A stretch of 64,000 nt of DNA, taken from Notospermus geniculatus (taxonomy: Eukaryota > Nemertea > Pilidiophora > Heteronemertea > Lineidae). Positions 24,487 to 37,417 of the stretch are shown here, piece by piece. The translations under genes were made by a program, and so were the position numbers. Where the stretch lies: contig NMRB01000111.1 of assembly GCA_002633025.1 (NCBI GenBank), forward strand, positions 150,205 through 214,204. The letters run 5' to 3'. Each line of letters starts with the position of its first letter. The stretch's first letter is position 1. A model generated the notes under the pieces. That model made no database searches. It was not told the DNA's origin and saw only the letters and a list, made by a program, of their open reading frames with translations.

Positions 24487-26035
24487 CACCATCACCTTTA
24501 TACACGTTTTTACAGACCACCGTGGGCACCAAAATAAACACGAAGACGTCAAAGATTTCAATAACAAACAAATAACTGAGATCAATCCTGTCTAGAATTA
24601 GAGCTGCTATATCTCAGTAACTAAAACCAGGGTCAGGAACTTCAATGAAAATTGGAACGGCTTTAAAAATCAGTAAACCCACCACAGGATGACAAGAGGT
24701 ACTTCTCTATTTTCTGCCGGTGGACAAAAAGCTAACAACTGACTAATCTTGTTTTAGGCAGCAGGCAGCATTGGCTTCCAACAGCAATAACAAAGAAGCG
24801 AGAAAATGGCATGGGCCTATTTCTTAAATAGCAAATTGGATATCGAACAAAATGAATCCTATCTAATGTGCACAATGTCAAATAAGGCAACTATGTCGCT
24901 ACATTCTGCATGATCTACTGAGGAGCTCCCAAGGGACCATACAAGATATCCCCGTAATTCAACCAAAAGAATCACAGACTTCGGACCAAATGAAGGCAGC
25001 TACGATGCAGTTTCAAACCCCCCCCCCCCAATCCTGACTCAACGTTCTTCCAACATCTTATTTTAATGTCACCTATACGTCTTATACATCATCAATATAT
25101 ATTATATTTACAAAACAACAAGCACTAGTATTACATGTAGTAAAGCAAGTCAAGTTCCCAACTGGTGTCTCCAGATACGTGGGCAACAACCGACTCCAAA
25201 TTGCAGCACCATACATAAGTTCTATTCACACGGTGCTTCAGGAAAACGTTTCCATAACTATTAAACAGCAGTTATATTCTGTTGAGGGTTTTTCCTCAAC
25301 ACCCTGTACACCCACCTGATAGTAAAGAGACTGCCTCAACACCATTATCGATAGCGTGAAATTGGTCAAATGATTAGCATGTCATTGATTTGATTCAGGA
25401 TTGCACTGACAATTTTGGAAGACAGGCTCCTTGTTTTGATAGAACCAAGCTCCTCGACGTCCACCTTGCAGAACTTCCGAACGGCATAACTAACAAGGGC
25501 TTTGCAAGGTACAAGATAATGATAGCGGAAAACACCATGTTAAGTTTGTAATATCCACAAAATCTAAATCCACAAGCAAACTTAACATAGTTTTCCTCAA
25601 TCAGTACATCTTATCCCAATCAAAGACCAAGTAGCCGCCTCACAGGAGAAAATATAGTCTTCAAGTTTGTAAAATCCACAAAAGTTAATCCACAAGCAAA
25701 CAAGAAAACTATGATTTATCCCAAATTATCAGTGGGTTGGAGCAAGTTAAGGTCAAAATCACTGAGCTGGTGTGAAGCCAGCACCTCACTTACATGCACC
25801 CTATTTCAACGAATATGTCCAAGGCAAAATAACATTGTTGATGTGAGCAAGGGAAAGTTCCAAACAAAAGCCAAGCATAAAGGTACCCGCTTTTATAGGC
25901 ACAGCCCACTTTCAGATGAGGTGCTTATGCAATTATCACTGAACTCATACCACAGTCACAATGAATAGTCCACTGGTCTGACAATACACAGATGATAAAC
26001 GCTGCATGTATTCTCTACGTTGATGATGCTCCCAG

Positions 26036-29000
26036 CTACTTAGCCCGGTTCATTGTCGTTGTGAAGAGTAATTTCTTCTTCGTTTTCTTCTTCTTTCCCG
26101 ACTGAGGGGGTTCAGTGCCCGAGGCCTCCATCAAGACTGGAAATAAAACGTGATGCATCAAGCTCATGGTGGGAAATGCAATTCCAGTACATTTATATCA
26201 CTCCACTGGACAGCTTCTTGGGCAGTGGTGGTGGAGTTGAACACCTCCTACTGACAGCTCATCAAGAGGACAAAGTCGGACTCTTCACAAAAATTGTACA
26301 ATGTATAAATCTCTACCTCAAATACATGTAGTAGCAAAAGTACTGAAATGATTTCAAAGACTTCACTGATGAACAGTTTTTCACCAGAAGCACATATTGC
26401 AATCTTACCATCACTGCTATCCTTCTTAGGAGAGTCAGTTTCAATCGTATCCAGAGCTGCTTTGATGGCATCACCGAAGGACGACTGATATGTCGGGACT
26501 GGTATATGGTCTTCTCCCTCACTCTGGCTTCCTGATCCATGGCGCTGTCTACCAACAGGTTTTGGTACCGGCTCAACGGGTCCATCTCTTTTTGGAGGTA
26601 CTTTAGGCCAGGCATCTGGTTTCGCTTTCCCTGCTCGGAGCATCTGTAAAAGATTGGTACATGTATAGAGAAGAGTTTGTAACACCCATGAGCTCCAGTA
26701 AATGCACACGAAGATGGTAACAGAACTAACCTGAGCAAACGAGACAGGAGCAGTCTGGTCCTCAACGCTGCACAGGCTGGTAGATGAATCAGACAGCGTG
26801 TCGACACTTGGAGGACTCCCAACAGATGATGTGTCTGGGCTCCGTGTATCTTGCGGTGCTGCAGATGGGATGATGATCGATTCTGCTTGCTGGCTGTAGA
26901 CAATTTTCCTGTTGATATCTGGATGAAACATCAAAATCGTTCAGAAATATATCACACACGTGGGTTGAATGATGGCACATTCAGGCAGTGAAAGAATAGG
27001 TGATACAAGAAGTATACAAGACTTCCTAACTTACAAGGTTCCAATTTCTCTTTCTCCTGTCTCTCAATCATTTTGCTCATACGTCTCTCATTCTTGGCCT
27101 TCCGCTGTCTCTGGTGACGACGCTTATCAAGCTCAACTCGAAAACAACTCAGCGTTTCCTTCGAGATGAGTGGTGGAGTCAGTCTCAATTCTGCGACCAT
27201 GAATTCGCACGTCAAGGGCAGGTGGCCGAGGTAACGTAACCTCTGACGCAACTCCTGCAAAAGAAGCAAGTAGGGTATACTCAGGGCCTGCAGAAGACTG
27301 GCTGTACGCTCACCATTGAGCGTACAGCACATCTCTCAGAATAAATGGACCACAAGCTAGGAGGTTATGAACTACAAGCAGACACAGTAGGGGGCGCTAC
27401 ATTACAGAAGCCCCATCATTATTACCTGAGTCATAGAGATGCCCTCTAGTGCCTCAATCCTTGCAGTGATGGTATCAGGACAATGCTCCAGACTCCCATA
27501 TTGCTTCAGAAGACAACGAGCATTGATTGAATGCATGTAGACATGCTGTCCATCAGCAGCTGGAAATAAAATGAAAATCACTTGTCACATTTCATGCCCA
27601 AGCATCATCCAGGCATTTGTGAACCACCTCCTAAACGGAGAGGTACTAAAACAGGTCCTGATACCCAAGGCAACGTAAGATAAATATATTACCTTGATAA
27701 AAGTAAAAGTAGCCAGTGGAATTTGTCGCCTTGGTTGCCTTCTCCTCAGGGTCTGGTGGTAATTCCAGTAACTCTCTTGCCTCTTCATCGAGCGGAGGAG
27801 ATGAGCTCTCACAGCTTCGAGTAGTTGCTACAAAATCCTTTGCAGAATCAACAGATTCAATGGAGACAGTGCTGTCCTTCCTTGGTCTACCACCTGTGGC
27901 TGTCGAGCTCGCACCATCCTCGCTGTTTGTCTTGGTTTCCTCTTCATCAGAGAAAGCAGAAGCATATACAATGCCACCCTGAAATTGCAGATGTGTCCAC
28001 TTCAACTAGGTGGAAACAGGAAAGTGAGAAGCAGGGGCAGACACCAGTTTACAGACGTAAACCTTTAACAGCCACTATAACCTCCGACCCACAGAAAATC
28101 CACCCCTTTTTAACAAGCAGCCCAACATTTTCTTCATTCTCATACCCTGCATTATTCTTCAAACCTGTCTGAAGGTTGTTGTCTTAGGTCAATTCCATTC
28201 AGTATAGCCCACGTCTACATCTAATGTGACACAGACTGAAGTGAATGAATACCTTTGAAGGTGTCATCCCAATGGGTAACTTGACAGCAGCAGAGGCGTC
28301 CTCACCACCTGCCAGACTGGCCCCACTCATGGTTTCCCTCAGTTCCTTCCTTGCACGAGAAGCAGCCATGAGTGATTCCTCCCTCTCAGCCAAGTCAGAA
28401 AGGGCCAAGTCAACAAAGGATCCCTCAAGAGTCTGGAAAGAAAACTCTTAACTATGACCTGGAGGTACTGGTACGGTGCTTAGCAGAGTCCACAATCTTT
28501 CGTAGGGTCAAGCACAACAAAGCATAAACTGTGGATGTTTTCACACAAACTGTGAGACATGAGAATCGAGAAGAGACATCACTGAAACAGCAACAACTTA
28601 CATCGCCACATTCCTCCTTCTGCAACAGTAAGGACTGCTTTTCTTTCTTAATAATGTCCTCCAGAACTTGATCAATAGAAGACACCAGGAGTTTGGAGAA
28701 GTGGGTGTCAATGTCGGCTGAAATGCGCAGAAATCAAAGTCTATGGGCCGTATGCACAGAGCTTCCTCAAGTGTAAGGTCGACCTTAATCTTTTGTATTC
28801 GGCCAGGCAAACAATAGCTAAAGGTCGACCTCACACTCAAGGAAGCTCTGTGCATACGGCCCTTAGTCAATATGCCAGGACTTAATAGTATGGTGACTGT
28901 GTGTGTTATGAGTCTTTCTGTCACCCAAAATTTTTATCACAAACAGTCTACGAGCTACTGGGGGTAGAGCAACGGGACACTTCTTTGCTTTCCATTTAAT

Positions 29001-30582
29001 GGCCCCCGCCACTGCAACTCACCATCCACAGGAAAGGGCTTCACAACCCCATCCCTCCACTGATTCTTGGGCATCACCAGGACAGACCCTTTCTCTTTCT
29101 TCATCAGCTTCATGGTGATCTCTTCACCAACGACGAACTGGTGGGTTTCCAAACTCACAACACTCTTCAGGTCTTTCTTAATGATGGATTCATAGCAGAT
29201 TGGGCACTTCCTCCATGGTTTTTCTCCCAGGGAGAGATAATGCAGGATGCAGACCCAACAGTAGATGTGACCACACCTTGTGATCTTGGCTGCAGTTGGT
29301 GGATAGAGGCAAATAGGACATGTTGGAACACTGTGACCAAAGATGCGCTGAAAGATCAAATAGGTGGTGATTCAATGAACAAGTTCATGGTACAATAGTT
29401 GAGAGAGTGAGAACAACATGTTTTCTTATCATCTGCCACATAGCAACCGCCGAGTAAATGAGTCCTTTCTTACACTCTACACACACTGGTCTTTTGAAGA
29501 AACAGGACCATGACATCCCCCCCCCCCCCGGACACTTCCCACCTTGCTCCACTTACCACTTGTTCCAATGAATCCCAATCAACCAGGCGATCCGGGCAGC
29601 TAGCATGTTGCGTGTAGTCACCAGTGTCCCTCGCAACGAACTGGCAACTGAAATAGGAAACAAGAATGGTAGAGTTATGATTTAAGAAGGGCACCAGGTA
29701 ATTATCATCCTCTTAAACAAAAGGAAAAGTTACACTTACTTGGCCTGAAGGAACTGTTCCTTGTTGTAAGTGACCCTGCTACTTCTCGACCATTGGTTCT
29801 TGCCTTTCCAACCTCGACTCTCTTTTTCTCGTGGTGCAAACGAGAAGTTCAACAAATGGTTTAGATTTGCTTTCTTGGATCCCTGCTGCAGAGCTGAGCC
29901 AATCTCAGCCCTGCTGTCCTCTGCTATCTGAAAGGATAAAGGATAAAGGACACGTCAATGCAAGGAACTTTTACCACAGAACGGTACAGAACATACAAAG
30001 CTGAGTGCCATAATTTGTCTTCATCTTGGCGAGGCCTTAAAGAAAGTATCACTCTTACCTCATCATGTTCTCTGTAATTGGAATATCCTCTAGGTTTAGG
30101 GCGTTTGTCAAGAGCCCTATCACGCTGGGGTACAGGTTTCCTCCCATTATTATATTGGTCAGGTTTGGAGACTTGTTGCTCCCGCCTTCGGCCTGATCTT
30201 GGGAATCGCTGGTTACCATTATCTGTAAGCAAAAGTACATTTAATTGTTTATCTTAATATATCCAATCCATAACACAGATATATGTTAGGCTTTTACTAC
30301 GACAATTACAGGTGGACGGGTAGCTGGGCCGCCTCCAGTGCAAGTTAATGTGGGGGCGACATAGTAATTGGGGGGGGGGGGCAACAGGCAGGTGCACCAC
30401 TTAAGTAGGCCTACGCTTGGACTTTGGTCGACGATCGGTCACGTTTCATGACGATTTGTCATGATTGACTATATGAACAGAAACGTACCATATTTCTTAT
30501 CAATAGGGCCCGACTTTTGTTGAACCGCTGATGACGGTCGATTCCCTTGAGACCTTTCCATGGTCTCCTCTTCCTTTTGCAT
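26036..30582 (-). CDS. RNF10: RING finger protein 10-like E3 ubiquitin ligase (13 coding exons)
   Basis: RNF10 is a RING-type E3 ligase; in mammals it is tied to 40S ribosomal protein ubiquitination and to transcription through MEOX2. Exons: 30582-30489, 30222-30059, 29927-29740, 29647-29557, 29347-29023, 28717-28602, 28432-28253, 27978-27693, 27559-27426, 27254-27035, 26918-26731, 26643-26409, 26136-26036. All borders are GT-AG and all phases agree. The total is 2322 nt, 773 residues, against about 811 in human. The C3HC4 RING spans residues 189-230 ([19 protein letters not shown]). The conserved RNF10 blocks around it are present, as is a basic C-terminal tail [11 protein letters not shown]. 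An in-frame TAG directly precedes the start ATG. The N-terminus is arginine/glutamine-rich and probably disordered. The gene faces the unnamed plus-strand gene across about 1.5 kb. Confidence 0.95.
28745..28862. mobile_element. Foldback MITE, GGGCCGTATGCA family (118 bp), in an RNF10 intron
   Basis: Left arm GGGCCGTATGCACAGAGCTT and right arm AAGCTCTGTGCATACGGCCC are exact complements. Pairing continues through AAGGTCGACCTTAA. It sits wholly in the intron between the RING exon and the next one. Confidence 0.85.
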
Positions 30583-32079
30583 CTACGATGGACAGAATAT
30601 TGGACCTGACGGCCACAAGAGGCTGAACGAACTTGACTGAAGACTTCATTTTAGAACGCCATTTTGCCCTTCCGGGGTTCAGGAAAGAAATGATTTCTAC
30701 AAAATAGTAGAATCAATATATAAAAGGAATGGATGTGTTGGTGGTATAAGAATTTATTAAGACACTTAGGGGGTTATTTATCCCCCTTCGCTCCTGACAG
30801 CTTTGAAAACGTCGGAAACTGAGAGGACACCCTCAGCAAAACTCGTGAAATCGGCGACCTAGCGCCCAAAGATGCCCGGATGTGGGTCAAAAGTCTGGTT
30901 TCATTGACCTCCTCCAGGTGGCGCATTTCGTTGTGAAAGTCGTAGGTCAGGTAACTGTTATATATATTCTTGCTGTTATCTTCTGTCCTCGAGCAGAACT
31001 AATGTATTTGTATATTTTGAATAGTTAGTAAATGATAAATCATATACTGCAATAAAATATTTTTTTAGTAACAATACAGACTCTATAAAAGTAAATTATG
31101 CTATAAAAATTTAGTACGAATCGACTATTTTCGCATATCTGAGAATGAACTGCTGGATTTATCTAATTTGCATATCAGAATGAGAAATCATAAAAATTTG
31201 TGATATACCCCAAAATCAATGACGTAAACACACTTTTGCACAATGAGAACTCACGAAATCTATTCGCCTTTAATGACGTCATCGGGAAACAAGCGCCATC
31301 TAGAAGAGGTGATTGGAACCATACTTTCATCATGGAAATTTGAACAAAACGTCCATCATAACAAAATAAAAAAATTGTAAAATTGCCAAATCGATAATTC
31401 TTTATCGTGTTTTAGACCTTTTAATTACGCAAAACGCCTCTACTCATTGCACGCACACAGGCCAACATGTCGGTATTTTCTTCCGGTGATTTTCGTTAGT
31501 CGCGGTGAATTCGAAAACAAAAACCAAACCCCTTTTTCTAAAAAATCCATGATATTTCGCTCTCCTGGCTTCCAAAGGCTGCCAAAATAGGCTCATATAT
31601 ATGCAAAAAGTATTGAGGCCCTTTTGAAATAAATCAATTGAATACCATTTGGTTTGTTTTCGGTAAGACGCTCTATAAAATTTCTCCCCATCTCATGAGA
31701 TCAACTCATTCGATTTTGTTCATCATGTTCATTGTTCCGGTTGTCGGATAGGCGTAAGGCTACAAAAAGTGGAAAGTTTGATCTATTTTCGGACACCATA
31801 TATGTCCTTTTGTTGTCAACAAGAGTATCAACCTGAGCGTGAACTGCATATCATACGCCATATTCTGGTGTTAGGTTCATGTCGAACTGCCCTAATAATG
31901 AGATCACCATGAGTCTGACGACAGTCATTTTGACCATGTTTAGGCCTACCTTGGTGGCTTTAGACTAAATATCTTGATTCATTTAATTCAGTGTGACTGT
32001 GTGTTGATCGATTGGATGCCACAGCCCATGTGGATTACTACTGGAAATCAAATACTATTGTAGGTCTTTTTCTTTTTAG
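30583..32079. promoter_or_regulatory. Bidirectional promoter region between RNF10 and the 315-residue gene
   Basis: The two genes diverge across this interval. On the RNF10 side, 30658-30676 read on the minus strand gives CCCCGGAAGGGCAAAATGGC, an ETS core (CCGGAAG) followed by a YY1 site (AAAATGGC). This is the usual arrangement just around the start site of TATA-less housekeeping genes. A second ETS-type site (CTTCCGG) lies near 31484-31490. I see no convincing TATA box for either gene. A noncoding first exon of the plus-strand gene must lie here, because its first coding exon opens with a splice acceptor; the donor-like GC|GTAAGG near 31753 is a candidate. Confidence 0.55.
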
Positions 32080-32082
32080 GAT

Positions 32083-33797
32083 ATGGATGGAACAGCTGTT
32101 GACCCAGAGACCACAATACCAATACTTAATGAATCAGCCGAAGCCCCTCCAGTGCGTGTCACCTTTTGCCCTCAAATAACTAGTGATGAATACCAAAGAC
32201 AGAAAGTAACAGCCACAGATGAGGGTGTCAAGGTACAATCAGCAATTCAAATCCTCTTCTTTTTTGTTGAAAGTGTTATTGTAGGCGCTAAGTAATCTTG
32301 AAAGGTTTCTGAGAAAATTTGTTGAGATATTTTCATTTCATTTTAGGAATTAGTGAAGCATCTAGAAAAAGAGCCAAAGGCATTCAAGAAGTTGTTGAAG
32401 AAGAGGAAACATGATGAATTGGAAAAAGCTGGCATACTCTCTAGTTTAAAGGTAAACTTTCTCAACAAGTATGCTACAGGCTCACAGATCTGCATTTTCT
32501 ACCTAATCATCTTTGTTCAACCACAGTCAACCCTTTTAGTGGTCTTTGTCTAAAGATCAACATTATTTGTTGTTCGTTCTCTTTCAGGTCAAATTCCTGT
32601 CTGCAATACATGGTAACAAGTACAAAGATGTTACTGATGAAGAGTTCATGGAAAAGTTTGCGGAGGTGAAGTCTGGGATGATGATGGCTCTAAATGAGAT
32701 AAAAGGTAAAGTTGTGTGTGATGGATGTCTTGTATATATTACCACACTGAAAGTCAGTAACTTTGGTGATGGAATCCTAGTTTGTACCACTCTCAGTGAT
32801 ATATGGTTTAGATTCCATCCATTGGAATGTGTCTGGCGAAAATTCATACATTAAGATGTTTTTTTCCAGAAAACGAAGGCCGTCGGTATTCTAAGCGGCT
32901 CTTAGCTAAACGGCGCAAGAAAGAAAATGAGGAAAGTGGGGAAACTTCAAACAAGAGAGATGCAACTCCATCTCTGCCTGTGGTTGCACCAGAGGTTCCT
33001 GTTGGACCAGTCCTCACACAGCCGCTTGGAGATAAGAATTCAGTTACACAAAGAAGTGGGCCTGGAAAGCAAGTGGGGAAGATAAAGAGGACAAATCAGT
33101 AAGTAGAGAAGGGGTTTCACCCTTCTCCCTCAACTGGAGCCATGAGAAATCTGTACACAGTCTTGTCATGCTGCCACCTGGGCTATTTGGACTTGAAATA
33201 GATTCCAAGCTGATGCACTTAAGTACTTGAAAGGAAATGATGATTCAGGATGCCCAGTTGACATGTATTTGTCTTCGGTTGTTGCAGGGATTTGGAGGAG
33301 TCATTCAGTGAAAAGACGTTAGCGAGTGTTCATCGAGAACTCCTTCGCAGGAATCCACAATTCCGCCATAGATCAGGATTTCAGAGAGGGTAGGTAAATG
33401 GGGGAGGGGGCAGAGATACATATAGTAAGAGAACGGTACCCGAGACTCTCACACCAAGCATTCATACACTTTCTTGATCATCTTTCATCTTTGGTGTCTC
33501 TTGTATTCATTTTCATTGTGCCTTTATCATAACCATAATGTTATTATCTTCAGATCTGCTGGTCGGACTCCATTCAGTCATAAGAAAAATTCAAGGAGAC
33601 AGAGTATGGCAGACACGCCAACCAGTGCATTCAATCTGACGTCAATGAGCATTGAAGAGTCTCTGAATCAGGCCTTTGATGACATCATCCAGAAGAAGTT
33701 TATGAAGTCACCAAGTCCTGTTGCTAGTCCGAGTAGTGCTGCTGGTTTCAACATGTCTACTGATGATTCAACATCTGTTACTGAATGGGAGGTGTAA
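32083..33797 (+). CDS. Unrecognised basic protein with RVTF motif (6 coding exons, 315 residues)
   Basis: I do not recognise the family. Exons: 32083-32232, 32347-32451, 32588-32705, 32870-33098, 33288-33389, 33554-33797, all with GT-AG borders and consistent phases (0,0,1,2,2). The start ATG lies three bases after an acceptor (TCTTTTTAG at 32079), so a noncoding 5' exon is implied, unless more coding sequence lies upstream. Visible features are RVTF at residues 25-28, which fits the PP1-docking consensus RVxF; a lysine-rich segment (51-75) predicted helical; a bipartite-like basic cluster RRYSKRLLAKRRKK (129-142); a basic stretch with SRRQS, a basophilic-kinase-like site; and a Ser/Thr-rich C-terminus ending TEWEV. 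The composition suggests a nuclear or chromosomal regulatory protein, which is inference. It is head-to-head with RNF10 and may share its promoter. Confidence 0.83.
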
Positions 33798-34400
33798 GCA
33801 TGTCGATGACCGTTCACCATGTGATGTACTGGTGTAAGTCGCAATAGGTGGCTGGAATTCAGTGAGAACCATGGTAAAGATGGTTTAGCAAAGCCAGAGA
33901 TATAAAAGCTGGGAGAGTGGGAACTGGGATACATGTATTTTGTAGTGTTTTCTCCAAGGTGTATTCATTTTTGTGGCAATAACTTATAATGCATGACATT
34001 AGACATTCTAATAACTTTTTTATTTAATACAAAAACTTGTATATTTTACATGTATTTCTTATATGAATTGTTTTGGGAGCCTGATTTATCACATCATTTA
34101 ATAGAACTCTAACAGAGAAAGCACAGAAGAGCAGCATCGGTTGCCTCTTGTTTGAGTGTAGAGATTAGTTTTTGCCTCTCCTAATTGCAATTTCCAAAGA
34201 AACGCCACTGGCGAAGCAAAGCATATGAACTCCATGAAAGCGGGCTTGCAATACGAAGTAACTGCATGAAATGCTTTAATCATGTTGAATGTGCCATGCA
34301 TAGATCTATTCGTTCGTTCATTGTAATGTCCTCCGCCTCATGTTGGTTACTTTTCCTCTGTGAGAAAATTGCTTTTAGTAAAAGTCGAGGGCAAAATCTT

Positions 34401-34406
34401 AATAAA
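34401..34406 (+). terminator. Candidate poly(A) signal for the 315-residue gene
   Basis: AATAAA 604 nt after the stop codon, followed by a GT-rich stretch (GTCAGTTTCGTTTTTGTTGG, about 34425-34444). No earlier canonical hexamer is visible on this strand after 33797. Confidence 0.35.
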
Positions 34407-34563
34407 AACAATGAGCGAAATGTCGTCAGTTTCGTTTTTGTTGGAGACTGATATCCGCAACTCGATGGCCTCAGTTCCATCCCTAATGTGATGAGAGTAC
34501 GAGTCATAGCAAGTGTGCAGGACCTTGTTCACGAACCAAGTTTCAGTAGGAATCCTGCATCCT

Positions 34564-34703
34564 GGGACCTTATTCACAAAGCCCCCGTAAATTTAAGGGT
34601 ACGCAAATCCTTTGTCAGGCTGATAGCGAACAATAGGTTGTCCGCAAAAGGACAATAGTTTGCGCATTTCCGTAAGTTACGGGAGCTTCGTGAATAAGGT
34701 CCC
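34564..34703. mobile_element. Foldback MITE, GGGACCTTATTCA family (140 bp)
   Basis: GGGACCTTATTCACAAAGC is mirrored by GCTTCGTGAATAAGGTCCC. The interior contains AATCCTTTGT and ACAATAGGTT, the family's central motif. Confidence 0.8.
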
Positions 34704-35226
34704 TGGAACCCCACGTGTATTGGCTACGTCATAACACTAATTGTTCTATGCATCACCTTTGAATTGAATCGGACGGCACACCTATTCCAAAGTCATAAAC
34801 CTCCGTGACAAGAGGAAGATAGATGTCACTAAATTCATCGGTAAAGTCACAACTGCTGCCGCGGCATACATGTAGGTCACATAAGGATCATAAGAGTTCA
34901 AGAATGATGATCACGTCTCGCATAGGTAGATACCAGCCTGTTGCGGTGCCACTTCAATAATTTGGTTGGCGCCAGTTTCAAAGCCGTGCAAAGGAAACTG
35001 GTGCTACACCAGTTCATTATAACAATCTGGCGCCACCCTGATTGGAAATCTGTCAGTGCCGCATTCCTTTTGACGTCACATCGTCACTCCCGTGTCTCCG
35101 ATCGATTACCATCGCCAGGCCATCCTTCTCATGAAGCAACTGCTTCCATTTATCAGTATTTGCTATTTTACACAGGCGGCAGCACGCTCGCTCCGCCCGC
35201 CCGCTTTCATCGATGTCTTCGTCTAT

Positions 35227-35744
35227 CGCACGCCGGAGTGGACAAAATTCTGAATTAATATCAAATTAATTCAACGAATTAATGTCCACATTAAATCGAA
35301 CAATAGGATTTGATTTTTATATGTCCACATTAAATAGATTTAATGTCCATATTAAATCGATTTAATACCACCATTAATTCGATTTAATGTCCACATTAAA
35401 TCGATTTAATGTCCACATTAAATCAACCTGCTACTTCCGCCGATAAATGCACCATCTACCAATCAGAGAAGAGTTTTTAGTGGCGGATGTGCATGGGCTC
35501 GAATTAATGTAGACATAAAATGGAATGTCCGCATTAAAAAGTCTCTTCTGATTGGTCGATTGTGCATTTATCGGCGGAAGTAGCTGCTTGAATTAATGTG
35601 GACATTAAATCGAATTAATGGTGGTATTAAATCGATTTAATGTGGACATATAAAAATCAAATCCTATTGGTCGATTTAATGTGGACATTAATTCGTTGAA
35701 TTAATGTGGATATTAATTCAGAATTTTGTCCACTCCGGCGTGCG
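35227..35744. mobile_element. Long foldback element (518 bp) built of TTAATGTCCACATTAA units
   Basis: Arms 35227-35473 and 35542-35744 are complementary over about 200 bp, with ends CGCACGCCGGAGTGGACAAA and its complement. Each arm is itself a series of ATTAAATCGATTTAATGTCC units, and the left arm has more units than the right. The loop is about 68 bp. No coding signal. Confidence 0.8.
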
Positions 35745-35957
35745 ATATTCGTCGGCTGCTGGGCCGTGCCTTTTATTTGTTGCAACAAACTTAGTTGAAT
35801 TATGCCGTCTGGCAGACGAATTGGATCCCGACACCTGTGGTTGACTAGGTCGTATAAACTTTTCCCGCATACAGCACATCAGCCAATTTAAACCTTAGGC
35901 CTACATTGTGCGAATTGGAATTATCCGCCACAGCATCGATGCTGGTGTTCACCACCT

Positions 35958-36834
35958 TTGCAGCAGACTGAGACTGAGACTGAGTTTAAAAAGAGATCTG
36001 CGATCAAATCAACCCCCCTTGTATCAGACGAGACGGGCGAGACTCCAGGATACTCCCGCAGAAACCACCCAAATTTGAACCCTACGAACCTCACCGACAG
36101 AGATATCAGGAAACTCAAAGACAACAAATACATTTTAGTCGATGACAAATACAAGGTGTTATATTGTAAGATTCCAAAAGTTGCTTGTACGACTTGGCGG
36201 GGAATGTTTTTTTCGATGCACAGCTTCAGAGAGCTCTCAACATGACACAAGACGACCTACACCACCGGCGAGACACTTTTTATTTTTTTTCAAGAATATG
36301 AAGTTTTTTGCGCAATCAGACGACGACATAAGGCGGAAGCTGAAAACATACAACATACAAGAAGTTAAATCGTCAGAGATCCATTGGAACGAATTCTGTC
36401 CGAACAGAGGCAAATTGTTATTAAGGATAGAGTTTTAAACGGATATTGTGGGCTTATTGGGAGGGATACAAGGGAGAAGACATTGAAGTCCAATTCCACG
36501 AGTTTCTTCGCTTTCTGCTCAAATTAGGAACGTTTTAAGATCCCGGTTTAAAATCTGCTACGCGGACGAGGTCTGGGATTCCTTCTTCAACGAGTGCCTT
36601 CCATGTCACGTGACCTATGACGCCATTGGTAAATACGAAGCCATAGAAACTTATTCCAATTTCATTTTACAATATCTTGACTGGGCTGAGAAATAAAAAT
36701 GGCCTGCCCTAGAAATCATTAAATGGCACACGTTCTGGACTGCTGAAGGAGCAGATATATGAAAGTGTACCTAGAAGGGTCTTCACTGAAATTCAACGTC
36801 ATTTTCAAGACGACGTTGCCTTTGGCTATAGTTG
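35958..36834 (+). pseudogene. Degraded carbohydrate sulfotransferase (chondroitin/dermatan/HNK-1 type, Sulfotransfer_2 family)
   Basis: Functional relatives are Golgi type II enzymes that move sulfate from PAPS to glycan sugars. The conserved blocks occur in the right order but in different frames. They are the 5'-PAPS-binding block KVLYCKIPKVACTTWRGMF (36153-36209), the 3'-phosphate block IVRDPLERILS (36369-36401) immediately after an in-frame TAA, the EFLRFLL block with upstream DIEVQFH (about 36440-36528), the C-terminal block ECLPCHVTYDAIGKYE (around 36590-36640), and FTEIQRHFQDDVAFGYS then a stop (near 36784-36834). At least three frameshifts and several stops are required. A good acceptor (ACCTTTGCAG, ending 35957) precedes the first block, so it may be the remains of an ordinary exon rather than a processed copy. 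No transmembrane anchor is visible. Assembly indels could account for some breaks but probably not all. Confidence 0.75.
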
Positions 36835-37417
36835 ACGAGAAAGACTTATAAGAAACTTGGTGGCGAAAACTAATGGGTCTTCTTTGGGGGAAACAAATGG
36901 TAAATTACAAAGTTGAAGTGACTGAATAACTTTTCAAACTCAGACAAAGCTGTACTGACTGCCTCCAATAAAACGTTTGACGTCGACTTCTAGCGCCTAT
37001 TTTGTGGCCGTAACTTATGCTAAGACTGGCGAAAGCTGCTGTCATTACCACCTCACCCCGCGGGCGACAAGGAGAGCGGATTCCGTGCAGCTCAACCACT
37101 GATTTAATTAACATCCCTGCTGTTAATCACCGCGCGAACAACGCCTCAGCTCCCGCCTTCATTATCTTCGTGATGAGGTCTGCTAATTTCCGAATACGAC
37201 CATCTAAAAAACCTGCCTGACTGCGTGATGTTGGTGGAACCGCAGGACTTGTGTGATGGTGATTACTATCACAGCGAGGGCGGATGGAAACGTGGTTAGA
37301 CGGAGCAAGAAACAAGCAAACAAAAATACGGGAAAATTACACGATTTGTTGGTTGCAATCTTGCAAAAATACTTCCAGAGCCTCGTTCAGAGGGGCTGGA
37401 CAGCCAGCGTATGACTG

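Larger units (their letters stand above)
33798..35226. other. 3' flank of the 315-residue gene
   Basis: The likely 3' UTR, a foldback element (34564-34703) and unremarkable sequence. No exon recognised. Confidence 0.45.
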
